From [Leptolyngbya] sp. JSC-1 (GTDB lineage Bacteria; Cyanobacteriota; Cyanobacteriia; Elainellales; Elainellaceae), in contig KL662191.1 of the NCBI GenBank assembly GCA_000733415.1, positions 4,257,500 to 4,321,499 of the forward strand: a stretch of 64,000 nucleotides of DNA, read 5' to 3'. The translations under genes and the position numbers were made by a program. The notes beneath the pieces were generated by a model. The model did no database searches, had not been told where the DNA came from, and saw nothing but the letters and a program-made list of their open reading frames with translations. The number at the start of each line of letters is the position of its first letter. The first letter of the stretch is position 1. This document shows, one piece after another, positions 24,361 through 32,273 of this stretch.

Positions 24361-25461
24361 ATGACTCGACCCGACTTCCTGCCTGCTCTACCCACCGTTA
24401 ACCCCGATCTGCTGCTAGAGTCCTACGACTACAGCCTGCCAGAGGACCGAATTGCCCAAAATCCTGTGGTCCCCAGGGACAGTTCCCGCCTGCTCGTGGT
24501 CAAAGCCGCACCAGACTACGAGCATCGCATTTTCCGCGAGCTGCCTGAGTTACTGCATCCAGGCGATTTGCTGGTGATGAACGACACGCGGGTCATTCCG
24601 GCTCGACTGTATGGCCGCAAACCCAACGGCACGCCCGTAGAAGTGTTGCTGCTGGAAGAACAAACACCGAATCAATGGCTGGGGCTGGTGAAACCCGGCA
24701 AGCGCCTGAAACCCGGAGCCACTATCGAGTTTGGTACAGCAGATAGCCCTATCCTGACGGCTACAGTAATCGCTGTTGATCAACCCACAGGCGGACGGCT
24801 GCTCCAGTTTGATTTGCCAGCCGAGCAGTCGATTTTGCCGCTGCTGTCTCAATTCGGCCAGGTGCCGCTACCGCCCTACATCACCGAATCGGAAGCCGAT
24901 CCAGAGCAATATCAAACCGTGTATGCCAATCGGCCTGGGTCAGCCGCTGCTCCTACCGCGGGCCTCCACTTTACGCCCAACTTACTAGAGCGCCTGAGGC
25001 AGCAAGGGATTCAGCAGGCGTTTGTCACCCTGCATGTGGGCGTGGGCACCTTTCGCCCCGTAGAAGCCACCGATATTACCCAACACCAAATGCATGGCGA
25101 ATGGGTGGAAGTACCCGCCGCAACCGTGGCCCAAATTCAGCAAACCAAAGCGCAGGGCGGACGCATCATTGCTGTCGGCACCACATCAGTTCGCTCACTG
25201 GAAGGAACCGCTGCAATTCACGGCACGCTCCAACCCTACTGCGGCAAAACCAACCTCTACATCTATCCCGGCTACCAATGGCGAGTTGTGGATGGCCTGA
25301 TCACCAATTTTCACCTACCCAAATCCAGCCTGATGATGCTGGTGAGTGCCCTAATCAGACGACAGCGGCTGCTAGATTTGTACCAGATTGCGATCCAGGA
25401 CCAGTACCGCTTTTACTCATTCGGCGACGCAATGCTGATTCTGCCAGAAGCGGTTCAATAA
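24361..25461 (+). CDS. queA: S-adenosylmethionine:tRNA ribosyltransferase-isomerase
   Basis: A 366-residue enzyme that transfers and isomerises the ribosyl part of S-adenosylmethionine onto 7-aminomethyl-7-deazaguanine in tRNA, giving epoxyqueuosine at the wobble position of GUN anticodons. Family blocks are clear: YDYSLPEDRIAQNP near residue 22, DTRVIPARLYGRK, then APTAGLHFT, LHVGVGTFRPVEA, and TNFHLPKSSLMMLVSAL. Length is usual plus about 20 residues before the conserved YDYSLPE, where a later start is possible. It is monocistronic; a tandem CAACTCC array separates it from the HAD gene on the other strand. Cytoplasmic. Confidence 0.95.
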   Translation: MTRPDFLPALPTVNPDLLLESYDYSLPEDRIAQNPVVPRDSSRLLVVKAAPDYEHRIFRELPELLHPGDLLVMNDTRVIPARLYGRKPNGTPVEVLLLEEQTPNQWLGLVKPGKRLKPGATIEFGTADSPILTATVIAVDQPTGGRLLQFDLPAEQSILPLLSQFGQVPLPPYITESEADPEQYQTVYANRPGSAAAPTAGLHFTPNLLERLRQQGIQQAFVTLHVGVGTFRPVEATDITQHQMHGEWVEVPAATVAQIQQTKAQGGRIIAVGTTSVRSLEGTAAIHGTLQPYCGKTNLYIYPGYQWRVVDGLITNFHLPKSSLMMLVSALIRRQRLLDLYQIAIQDQYRFYSFGDAMLILPEAVQ

Positions 25462-25509
25462 CCGCCATTAGGTATGACCATTACGGGCAAACGATTTGTT
25501 CAGTCAATC

Positions 25510-25560
25510 AACCCCCAACTCCCAACTCCCGACTCCTGACTCTCAACTCCCAACTCCTGA
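25510..25560. repeat. CAACTCC seven-base array (degenerate)
   Basis: About seven units of caactcc, with several substitutions (cgactcc, tgactct), between the 3' ends of queA and the HAD gene. It is the reverse complement of the GGAGTTG type at 8600. Confidence 0.8.
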
Positions 25561-25563
25561 CCA

Positions 25564-26217
25564 CTATCGCTTCAGCCAAATCGCCCGCATTCCAGCCGTC
25601 TTTGCGCCCTCATAGTCTTCCTGCAAACTGTCTCCAATATGCCAAGCTTGGTCTGGGAAACAGTTGTGCTTCGACAGGGCCACCTGAAAAATCAGCGGAT
25701 CGGGTTTGGCGGCTCCTACTTCGGTCGAGATGGTGATCGAAGCAAAGTAGGGGGTGAGGCCCAATGCTTTTAGAACCGCGTGAATGCGCGTGTCGAAGTT
25801 GGAGAGTACACCCAAATCAACACCTTGATTACACCAATAATTTAAAAACGGAATTGTATCGGGATAGATAAACCAAGGTTCGGGACTAGCGAAATAAGCA
25901 TAGAGTTCGGCAAAGAAGGCTGAAAAGTCGCTGAACTGATCGTAGATGCCAGCGCGCTGAAATGTGTCACAGGCAATTGCTTCCCACCATTCGTATTCCT
26001 TGCGGGGAATCTGCTCGACGGGCACACCAGGAAACGCCATCGGAAACGGCATACTTTTGAAGCTTTGGTAGAATGCCCGATCCAGCGCCTTGGCATCTGC
26101 GTCTACCCCAAACCGGCGCGTCACATTCAGGTACATTGCGCCGACGCTTTGCTGCACGCCAAACAAGGTACCAACAGCGTCAAGAAAAATCACCTTGGGG
26201 GGAGCAGTCCGGCTCAT
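25564..26217 (-). CDS. HAD-IA family hydrolase-like protein
   Basis: A 217-residue haloacid dehalogenase-fold protein, related to the HDHD3/YjjG-like branch. Motif I reads FLDAVGTL (residues 11-18), so the nucleophile Asp13 is present but the usual second Asp (position +2) is Val; motif II is SNFDTR, motif III and IV are AAKPDPLIF and HIGDSLQEDYEGA. The missing acid/base Asp is known in some non-phosphatase or low-activity members, so phosphatase activity is doubtful. Its ATG overlaps the stop of the NADH dehydrogenase gene (26214-26217), so the two are likely translated together. Substrate unknown. Confidence 0.8.
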   Translation of the reverse strand: MSRTAPPKVIFLDAVGTLFGVQQSVGAMYLNVTRRFGVDADAKALDRAFYQSFKSMPFPMAFPGVPVEQIPRKEYEWWEAIACDTFQRAGIYDQFSDFSAFFAELYAYFASPEPWFIYPDTIPFLNYWCNQGVDLGVLSNFDTRIHAVLKALGLTPYFASITISTEVGAAKPDPLIFQVALSKHNCFPDQAWHIGDSLQEDYEGAKTAGMRAIWLKR

Positions 26218-27401
26218 GACGAAAGCAATTCGCGAATCGGTTGGGCAATCCAGTTTAGCCCAACTTTGATCTGGTGGTCGAGGGTTGGCATGCGGTAGAG
26301 GTAGATCAGGCGACGGGCAATATGGGCAGCCGGTCCTTCGAGCTTGAGGCCAAAGCCAGCCAGAGTGGCGTTATCAGTACCCAGGGTCATCATTTCGCCC
26401 AATGCCTGATAGCGGAAGGGCAGCAGGGGACGGCCGGTAATCGCAGCCCAGAGGTTCCAACCGGCATACTCGGCTTGCTGAAAGGCGGCTTGAGCAGTGG
26501 CCGGTACGCGCTGACCTTCGGCATCCTGACATTCGGCCAGATCGCCCACGGCAAACAGCTCAGGGTGATCCACTACTTGCAGCATCGGGTTGACCAGCAC
26601 CTGACCGCGAGAATTATGGGGCAACGGCAGTTCTTGCACCACTTTCGCCACTTGGGTTCCTACGGTCCACAGCACAATCTCCACTGGAATCGTATCCACC
26701 TGGTTGCGATAGTCGAGCGAAATCGAATCGGCGGTGATGGCCTGCACCTTGGTTTCCAAATCGATCCAGACCTTGCGGTCGCTCAGAGCCTTGGCAGCCG
26801 TCGTGCGGTTGAATTCTGGCGAATTGCGCAAAATTTGGTCAGTGGCTTCCACGATCCGGATCCGGCCCCGTTCGCCCAAGCGGTCGGCCAGTTTGCAGGC
26901 CAGCTCCACGCCGCTATAGCCGCCGCCCACAATTGCAACACGAATTTTGTCGGCATTACTAGCTTCCAGCGTCCGCAGTTTTTCTTCGAGTCGGTAGGCA
27001 TCAGCAATCGTGCGAAACGGAATCGCGTAGTCGGCTACACCGGGAACCGTATCCAGTGGCGTCTCACCACCCATTGCCAGCACCAAATAGTCGTAGGGCA
27101 GGGCGGGCTGGTCTTTTAACTGCACCTGCTTGGCCTCCAGATCAATGCTTGCCACCTCGGCCTGACAAAACCGAATGCTGGTATTGGCTAACAGCTCGGT
27201 ATAGGGCGGCGCAATTTCCCAGGTTTCCAGTTCGCCGGTCAGCAGTTCGTAGAGCAAAGGCGAAAACAAAAACCGATCGCGCTGATCCACCAGAGTAATT
27301 TCTGGTTGGGACTGCTCCCACGGAAATTGGATCAACTTTAGAGCCGTGTAGAGACCTCCAAAGCCGCCACCAAGAATACAGATACGGGGGTGTTGAGTCA
27401 T
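26214..27401 (-). CDS. Type II NAD(P)H dehydrogenase (NDH-2 / NdbB-like)
   Basis: A 395-residue flavoprotein that passes electrons from NAD(P)H to a quinone at the membrane surface without pumping protons. FAD motif ILGGGFGGLYTALKL near residue 7, NAD(P) motif AIVGGGYSGVELACKL mid-protein, and the conserved FAD-binding LFAVGDLAECQ. The C-terminal membrane-anchoring region (AAHIARRLIYLYRMPTLDHQIKVGLNW) fits NDH-2. Cyanobacterial homologues include the demethylphylloquinone reductase NdbB; assignment to that step is plausible but not proven. Start at 27401 (MTQHPR); the open frame extends upstream to 27491 but without homology. It precedes and overlaps the HAD gene by four bases. Confidence 0.85.
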   Translation of the reverse strand: MTQHPRICILGGGFGGLYTALKLIQFPWEQSQPEITLVDQRDRFLFSPLLYELLTGELETWEIAPPYTELLANTSIRFCQAEVASIDLEAKQVQLKDQPALPYDYLVLAMGGETPLDTVPGVADYAIPFRTIADAYRLEEKLRTLEASNADKIRVAIVGGGYSGVELACKLADRLGERGRIRIVEATDQILRNSPEFNRTTAAKALSDRKVWIDLETKVQAITADSISLDYRNQVDTIPVEIVLWTVGTQVAKVVQELPLPHNSRGQVLVNPMLQVVDHPELFAVGDLAECQDAEGQRVPATAQAAFQQAEYAGWNLWAAITGRPLLPFRYQALGEMMTLGTDNATLAGFGLKLEGPAAHIARRLIYLYRMPTLDHQIKVGLNWIAQPIRELLSS

Positions 27402-27596
27402 TGTTCTGAGTGCGTTCTGAATGGTTGTTAAGAAGCGGCAACACTTTACAGAATAACAAGATTGGTTTGGAGTGCGGGGCGATTTTACCAATCAGCGGCT
27501 ACCTCAACGCCAGTTCTAAGATGGAATACGTATACGAAATACGTAAAACGCCAAAACTTCCCGCATAATAGGGGGGCAAATTAGTGATTGGCGACC

Positions 27597-28337
27597 ATGC
27601 TTTTGCAAGAACAACCGCAACTGGCATCGGTATTGGGCCTGCCGGTGCATTTACTCAATAACTACAGCGATTGGCTGCTCGACTGCGTGCAACAGCAACA
27701 GGGTGTTCATGTAGTAACGCTGAATGCCGAAATGGCGATGCAGGCTGAGCAAAACCCAGCTCTCGCCACCGTGATCCGCAATGCGGAATTGGTGATTCCC
27801 GATGGCGCGGGAGTGGCGCTCTATCTAAAACTGCGGGGGGTACCTGTGCAGCGCTGTCCGGGCATCGAGCTAGCCGAAGCTTTGCTAAAAAAGGCATCTA
27901 CGCTGTCTCCGCCCTGCTCTGTCTTTTTCTATGGAGCCAAACCAGAAGTGATTGAAGCTGCCGCTGCCGCGTGGCAGAATCGCCTACCCGGATTAAAAAT
28001 CGTTGGCATGCAGCACGGCTACATCTCTGCCCAAGAGCAACTCCAACTCCGCCAACGGTTAAGCGCCCTGCAGCCGCAAATTATCCTAGTCGGGCTGGGT
28101 GTGCCGCGCCAGGAGCTGTGGATCGCCGAGCATCGCCACCTCTGCCCTCAGGCGAGCTGGATTGGCGTGGGCGGCAGTTTCGACATTTGGGCTGGCACTA
28201 AAACTCGTGCTCCGGGCTGGTTGCGCAACAATAATTTGGAATGGGTTTACCGTCTGTATCAAGAACCCTGGCGCTGGCGACGCATGTTAGCCCTGCCCCA
28301 GTTTGCTTGGCGTTCGCTGATCTCCTGGAACCATTAG
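27597..28337 (+). CDS. WecB/TagA/CpsF family glycosyltransferase
   Basis: A 246-residue glycosyltransferase of the WecB/TagA/CpsF family (GT26), which adds a sugar such as N-acetylmannosamine from a UDP donor to a lipid-linked carrier in polysaccharide synthesis at the membrane face. The family core is visible: VTLNAEMAMQAEQNPAL, VIPDGAGVALYLKL, FFYGAKPEVIEAAA, PQIILVGLGVPRQELWI and WIGVGGSFDIWAGTKTRAP, ending in ...NNLEWVYRLYQEPWRWRR. The ATG at 27597 is preferred over an in-frame TTG at 27588. It is a lone gene here; a terminator-like hairpin follows. The sugar and the polymer are unknown. Confidence 0.9.
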   Translation: MLLQEQPQLASVLGLPVHLLNNYSDWLLDCVQQQQGVHVVTLNAEMAMQAEQNPALATVIRNAELVIPDGAGVALYLKLRGVPVQRCPGIELAEALLKKASTLSPPCSVFFYGAKPEVIEAAAAAWQNRLPGLKIVGMQHGYISAQEQLQLRQRLSALQPQIILVGLGVPRQELWIAEHRHLCPQASWIGVGGSFDIWAGTKTRAPGWLRNNNLEWVYRLYQEPWRWRRMLALPQFAWRSLISWNH

Positions 28338-28358
28338 ATTCCCAAGCGGTTGCTAGAT

Positions 28359-28393
28359 TGCCGAGGGTTTTCTTTTCGGCAGGTTTAATTTTT
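28359..28393 (+). terminator. Possible terminator after the glycosyltransferase gene
   Basis: tgccga (28359-28364) pairs with tcggca (28376-28381) across an 11-base loop, followed by ggtttaattttt. Confidence 0.4.
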
Positions 28394-28535
28394 CATCAAT
28401 GGATATTCTAGAAGAGAGCGAGTACAATAAGCCTGCACAACAAAGCTCTGATAATGATCTGCTGGCTATCCAGTCACATGGGCCGAACTTGCGCCCGTTA
28501 ATAGATTCCCTTGATTGAGATTCCCTTAATTAACT

Positions 28536-29315
28536 ATGCGCCCTGTTACGCCAGATCGGTCTTCCATTCCTCCGTTTGGTCACCCTGCTTCCCACCTCGG
28601 TGCAACTGAAGCGACATCGGCTCATGTTGCTAACCCCGCATCAGCCAGCGTCATGGTCGAGCTAGAGCAGGTGAGTAAGGTGTATCCCAATGGCTGCCGT
28701 GCCCTCAATCAGGTGAATTTGCGCGTGCAGGAAGGGGACTTTCTATTTGTCACTGGGCCTTCTGGGTCGGGTAAATCGACGCTGCTGAAGCTGCTCTATG
28801 GGGAAGAACAGCCCAGCGGGGGGGAAGTCAGGGTCAACAATACCTTGGTGTCTGGTCTGAAGGGCAATGCCTTGGCCCAACTGCGGCGGCAGATCGGAAT
28901 CGTGTTTCAAGATTACAAGCTGATTCCCAGACGCACTGTGGCTGAGAACGTTGCCTTTGTGCTGTGGGCGCAGGGCTTTACCCGCAAGGAAATCCACCGT
29001 CGCCTGATGCCAACGCTGCGCATGGTGGGGCTGCAAAACAAAGCCAACTGTTTTCCCGATCAGCTATCGGGTGGCGAACAGCAGCGGGTCAGCATTGCCC
29101 GTGCCGTAGTCGGAACGCCGCGAATTTTGCTGGCCGACGAACCGACCGGCAACCTCGACCCCGACAACTCGATGCAGGTGATCAACATTCTGCGCCACCT
29201 TCATACCGTTGGCATCACGGTGATTATTACCACCCATGATGAGCATCTGGTGCGTCAGTCTAGCTATCCGGTCGTGCAGATCCGCGAAGGGCGCTTGTTT
29301 CGGGTGCGCGGGTGA
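28536..29315 (+). CDS. ftsE: Cell division ATP-binding protein FtsE
   Basis: A 259-residue ABC ATPase of the FtsE type, which with the membrane protein FtsX regulates peptidoglycan hydrolases at the division site. Walker A GPSGSGKST, the Q-loop FQDYKLIPRRTVAENVAF typical of FtsE, signature LSGGEQQR, Walker B ILLADEPTGNLDP and the TTHDEHLV H-loop are intact. The first 40 residues are a poorly conserved, Ser/Ala/Pro-rich tail before MVELEQVSKVYPN, so translation could begin at that Met (28653) instead. No ftsX gene lies beside it; the next gene on the other strand is a transporter. LolD-like ATPases are the main alternative; the DYKLIPRRTV block favours FtsE. Confidence 0.8.
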   Translation: MRPVTPDRSSIPPFGHPASHLGATEATSAHVANPASASVMVELEQVSKVYPNGCRALNQVNLRVQEGDFLFVTGPSGSGKSTLLKLLYGEEQPSGGEVRVNNTLVSGLKGNALAQLRRQIGIVFQDYKLIPRRTVAENVAFVLWAQGFTRKEIHRRLMPTLRMVGLQNKANCFPDQLSGGEQQRVSIARAVVGTPRILLADEPTGNLDPDNSMQVINILRHLHTVGITVIITTHDEHLVRQSSYPVVQIREGRLFRVRG

Positions 29316-29331
29316 GCAATGCCCAACCAGT

Positions 29332-30441
29332 CTAAGAGGAGGGAGTTGCACCGCTTTCCACTGGAGTCGTTTCTTCGGGAAGGGCCAATAGGGGTGGCAC
29401 TGTTTTAGAAGTCCGGATACGGTCAGCCGTGCCTTTGATGAAGCTGGCGATGGGTACGGCAATGAACAGACCGAGGGCACCCTTCAGCTTAAAGCCGATA
29501 AACACCGAGATGAGCATCCAGACTGGGTTGAGTCCCGTCATTTCACCCACAATTCGGGGACCAATCACATTCTCGCTAATCTGATTCACGATCAGGCATA
29601 CAACTAAAACCTTGGCCCCCAGCCAAACGCTTTGCAGCGACGCCAGCAGACTCACGGTGATGATGCCGAGGGTACCGCCAAAGGGAACCAAACTCGCTGC
29701 GCCAATCGTAAACCCAAATAGCAGCGCCAAGGGCACACCCATAATAAACAGAGCAATCGTCTGCACGCTAGCTAGAATGGCTGCAAGCGTCGCCTGCCCG
29801 GCAATGTAGCGCTCAAAGTTATCCGGCAAATATTCCCGCACTTGCAGATTCCAGGACGCCGGGAGCCAACCTAACACACCGTTCCACAGCTCCTGCCCCC
29901 GCAGCACTAGAAACACCGACAGCACCACGGTCAAAAACACATTCACAATGCTGCCAATCGTATTGAAAATCAGATTGACTAACTGGCGCGTAAACGAACG
30001 CAGGGCGATCGTCAGCCGGTCTACCGATTGGGTAATGGCGCTGCTGACATCAATCGGCAACTGCTGCGCCTTTGCCCAGGTCTCCACCGTTTTTACCTGC
30101 TGTTTACCGGATTCGATCCAGTCTGGCAACCGGGTCAGTAGTTCGTTGGCTTGTTGGATAATCAGCGGCCCCAGCACCAAGACCAGCAGCACTAGTAGCA
30201 GCAGAAACAAGAGGAACACGAGTCCTATAGCAATGCCGCGTTTGGCACCGAGCTGCTCTAGAAACCGAATCGGATAGTCGAGTAGAAACGCAATCAGCGT
30301 CGCGGTGATCAAAATACTGACCAGCGGCTCTAGCTTGTCAACCAACAGCAGCAGCAGCCAGCCGTTGAGAAAAATCAGTGGAAACGCCAAACCAACGCCA
30401 TACCAGCGGGGCAGCTTGTTAGCAAACTGGAACATAGGCAC
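29332..30441 (-). CDS. AI-2E family (PerM/TqsA-like) membrane transporter
   Basis: A 369-residue inner-membrane protein of the AI-2E transporter family (UPF0118), with about seven or eight hydrophobic segments. Visible features: the opening hydrophobic pair (residues 15-55), a long stretch LVFLLFLLLLVLLVLVLGPLII, the periplasmic-facing middle, and the C-terminal family motif ENVIGPRIVGEMTGLNPVWMLISVFIGFKLKGALGLFIAVPI. Members export signalling molecules or sodium; substrate cannot be deduced. Two in-frame ATGs (30441 and 30435) differ by two codons. It converges with ftsE within about 16 bases. Confidence 0.85.
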   Translation of the reverse strand: MPMFQFANKLPRWYGVGLAFPLIFLNGWLLLLLVDKLEPLVSILITATLIAFLLDYPIRFLEQLGAKRGIAIGLVFLLFLLLLVLLVLVLGPLIIQQANELLTRLPDWIESGKQQVKTVETWAKAQQLPIDVSSAITQSVDRLTIALRSFTRQLVNLIFNTIGSIVNVFLTVVLSVFLVLRGQELWNGVLGWLPASWNLQVREYLPDNFERYIAGQATLAAILASVQTIALFIMGVPLALLFGFTIGAASLVPFGGTLGIITVSLLASLQSVWLGAKVLVVCLIVNQISENVIGPRIVGEMTGLNPVWMLISVFIGFKLKGALGLFIAVPIASFIKGTADRIRTSKTVPPLLALPEETTPVESGATPSS

Positions 30442-30495
30442 CCAAGCGCACGAGCAGAATTATGCCCCTAGGATGCCACAGACCAGCCAATTCTG

Positions 30496-30567
30496 GTAGG
30501 GGTGAAGCATTTGATTCAACGCCTTCCCTGGAAGCGGATTTGATTGGCCCAAATGCTTCACCCCTAC
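30496..30567. repeat. Short palindromic element with 17-bp terminal inverted repeats
   Basis: gtaggggtgaagcattt (30496-30512) is the perfect inverse of aaatgcttcacccctac (30551-30567). The right arm contains the stop codon of the TPR gene. Core motif related to that in 41471-41594. Confidence 0.75.
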
Positions 30568-31682
30568 TCGATTTCATCAATGGCGGCCTCGGCTTTTTGG
30601 ACACCTTCCTGATTGTTTTGTTGCTGATACAGCTCGCGGGCTTGCTGATAGGATTTGAGCGCTTCCCGGTTCCGCTCACGAGATTGTAAAGCGACACCAA
30701 GCTGAAAATGGGCATCGGCATCTTGGGGGGCCAGCTCCACCAGCTTGCGGTAGGCGACGATGGCCCGCAGGTAGTCTTGCTCTTCCAGGTAAAGCTCACC
30801 TAACTCCAAGTGGGCTTCCCTTAGATTGGGCTGTACGGCTACGGCTTTTTCGTATTGCGCCCGGGCGGCGGCGGCGTTACCCTGCGCTCGATAGACATCA
30901 CCAATTTGCAGGTGAATCGTGCCATTGCGGGGTTCTAGTTCAGCCGCTCGCTTGAGAGCATCCATGCCGGCGGCCACATCGCCTAAGTTCAGTAAGGCCA
31001 CCCCCAGGTTTAACTGCACCGTGCTGCGGCGCGGCTCTAGCTGATTGGCTCGCTGCAAGGCTTCCAGCGCTTCCTGATACTGGCCCTGCTGGAGGTAGGC
31101 GGAACCAATCGATTCATAAATTCGACCATTGTTGGGATTAGAGGCCAGCACCTGACGATAGGCAGCAATCGCTCCATCATAATCTCCCAGCCGCGACAAC
31201 ACGATGCCCAATCCCAGATAGGCTTCTACATCGTTGCGGCGCAGTTGGGTAGTGCGGCGGTAGGCATCCGCCGCTCCCTGATAGTCGCCCAAATTTGCTT
31301 TACAGAAGCCCAGGGCGTAATGAAAATCCGGATTGCTGGCATCGATGGCAATCGCCTGCTGGTAGGCTTCAACTGCCGCCTCGAAGTTGTTCTGCCGAGC
31401 CTGCAAAAACCCTAAAGCCGAATAGATGCGGGCATTGTCTGGCGCGAGCCGAACTGCTTCTTGGTAAACCGCAATTGCATCGGGGACTTTACCAGCCTGG
31501 ACCAGATCGCGGCCCTGTTCTAGTAGCTGATTCAGCCGATCATCATCGGTGGCGGGAAGTTGTTGCGGCGGTAATGTTTGAGCAGAGACAACCGGGGCCA
31601 CAAACAGCGTTCCGGCCCAAATCAAGCTGGCTGCTAATACAATGTTTTTACCCACGGTCAGTCGTAGGAATGCTAATCTCAT
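30564..31682 (-). CDS. Exported tetratricopeptide repeat (TPR) protein
   Basis: A 372-residue protein with a signal peptide (hydrophobic stretch NIVLAASLIWAGTLFVAPVVSA, cleavage likely near VSAQT) and about nine or ten TPR motifs of 34 residues (consensus xAxxYxxALxxxPxxxxxxxxLGxxxxxxG), each folding as a helix pair. TPR arrays form a superhelix that binds other proteins, so this is probably a periplasmic scaffold. Start ATG 31682 (MRLAFLRL) is favoured over the upstream in-frame TTG at 31709. It is transcribed away from ybjQ with only 30 bases between, so the two share a promoter region. The stop codon lies in the palindrome at 30496. Partner unknown. Confidence 0.85.
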   Translation of the reverse strand: MRLAFLRLTVGKNIVLAASLIWAGTLFVAPVVSAQTLPPQQLPATDDDRLNQLLEQGRDLVQAGKVPDAIAVYQEAVRLAPDNARIYSALGFLQARQNNFEAAVEAYQQAIAIDASNPDFHYALGFCKANLGDYQGAADAYRRTTQLRRNDVEAYLGLGIVLSRLGDYDGAIAAYRQVLASNPNNGRIYESIGSAYLQQGQYQEALEALQRANQLEPRRSTVQLNLGVALLNLGDVAAGMDALKRAAELEPRNGTIHLQIGDVYRAQGNAAAARAQYEKAVAVQPNLREAHLELGELYLEEQDYLRAIVAYRKLVELAPQDADAHFQLGVALQSRERNREALKSYQQARELYQQQNNQEGVQKAEAAIDEIE

Positions 31683-31712
31683 TGAGTATTTTGGCGCGTG
31701 TGAGAACAATAG

Positions 31713-32042
31713 ATGATTCTAGCAACAACCGATGTCATTCAAGGGGCAATTGTGGAAGCTCACCTCGGAGTGGTGACGGCTGAAGTCGTTTACGGTTCCA
31801 ATGCTCTGCGGGATTTCTTTGCCGGAATTCGCGACATTATCGGCGGACGCACAGGCAGCTATGAGCGCGTGTTTGAACGGGGCCACCGGGATGCTCTGGC
31901 CGAACTGGAACAGCGAGCCAAATCTCTGGGAGCCAATGCCGTGGTCGGTATCAAAATGGATACGGGCAGCATCAATGTGGGCGACACGGGCACCCTACTG
32001 CTGATCACAGCCACCGGCACCGCAGTCCGCTTACGTAGTTAA
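31713..32042 (+). CDS. YbjQ family (UPF0145) protein
   Basis: A 109-residue protein of the YbjQ/UPF0145 family, a small fold sometimes annotated as heavy-metal binding, which forms pentamers in known structures. The conserved pieces MILATTDVIQG, VVYGSNALRDFFAGIRDIIGGRTGSYE, ALAELEQRAKSLGANAVVGIKMD are all present, and length fits. No membrane segment. It is divergent from the TPR gene (30 bases between starts), and its transcript probably ends at the strong hairpin at 32219. Role unknown. Confidence 0.9.
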   Translation: MILATTDVIQGAIVEAHLGVVTAEVVYGSNALRDFFAGIRDIIGGRTGSYERVFERGHRDALAELEQRAKSLGANAVVGIKMDTGSINVGDTGTLLLITATGTAVRLRS

Positions 32043-32218
32043 CCGCAGTGGGGCTGACTTGAGCCGGATTTGACTGGAAATGTTACTCACATTACCAGCC
32101 GCTACAACCCTAATTTGCGATTCCGTCTCAATTTGTCAGCAAGGATCTGTCTTTAGCAAGACTAAGGAAGGGGGGGGACTTAGGCAAGATGAAGCCAGTA
32201 ACCCTTACTCCAGAGACG

Positions 32219-32244
32219 CCCTCGGTGCAAACCGGGGGTTTTTT
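32219..32244 (+). terminator. Rho-independent terminator between ybjQ and the amidohydrolase gene
   Basis: An 8-bp stem (32219-32226 with 32231-32238, one G-U pair) closed by a GCAA tetraloop and followed by six T. A textbook terminator in the plus direction, 177 bases after ybjQ. Confidence 0.85.
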
Positions 32245-32273
32245 ATATACAGCGCTCCTATTGATGGAATTGC

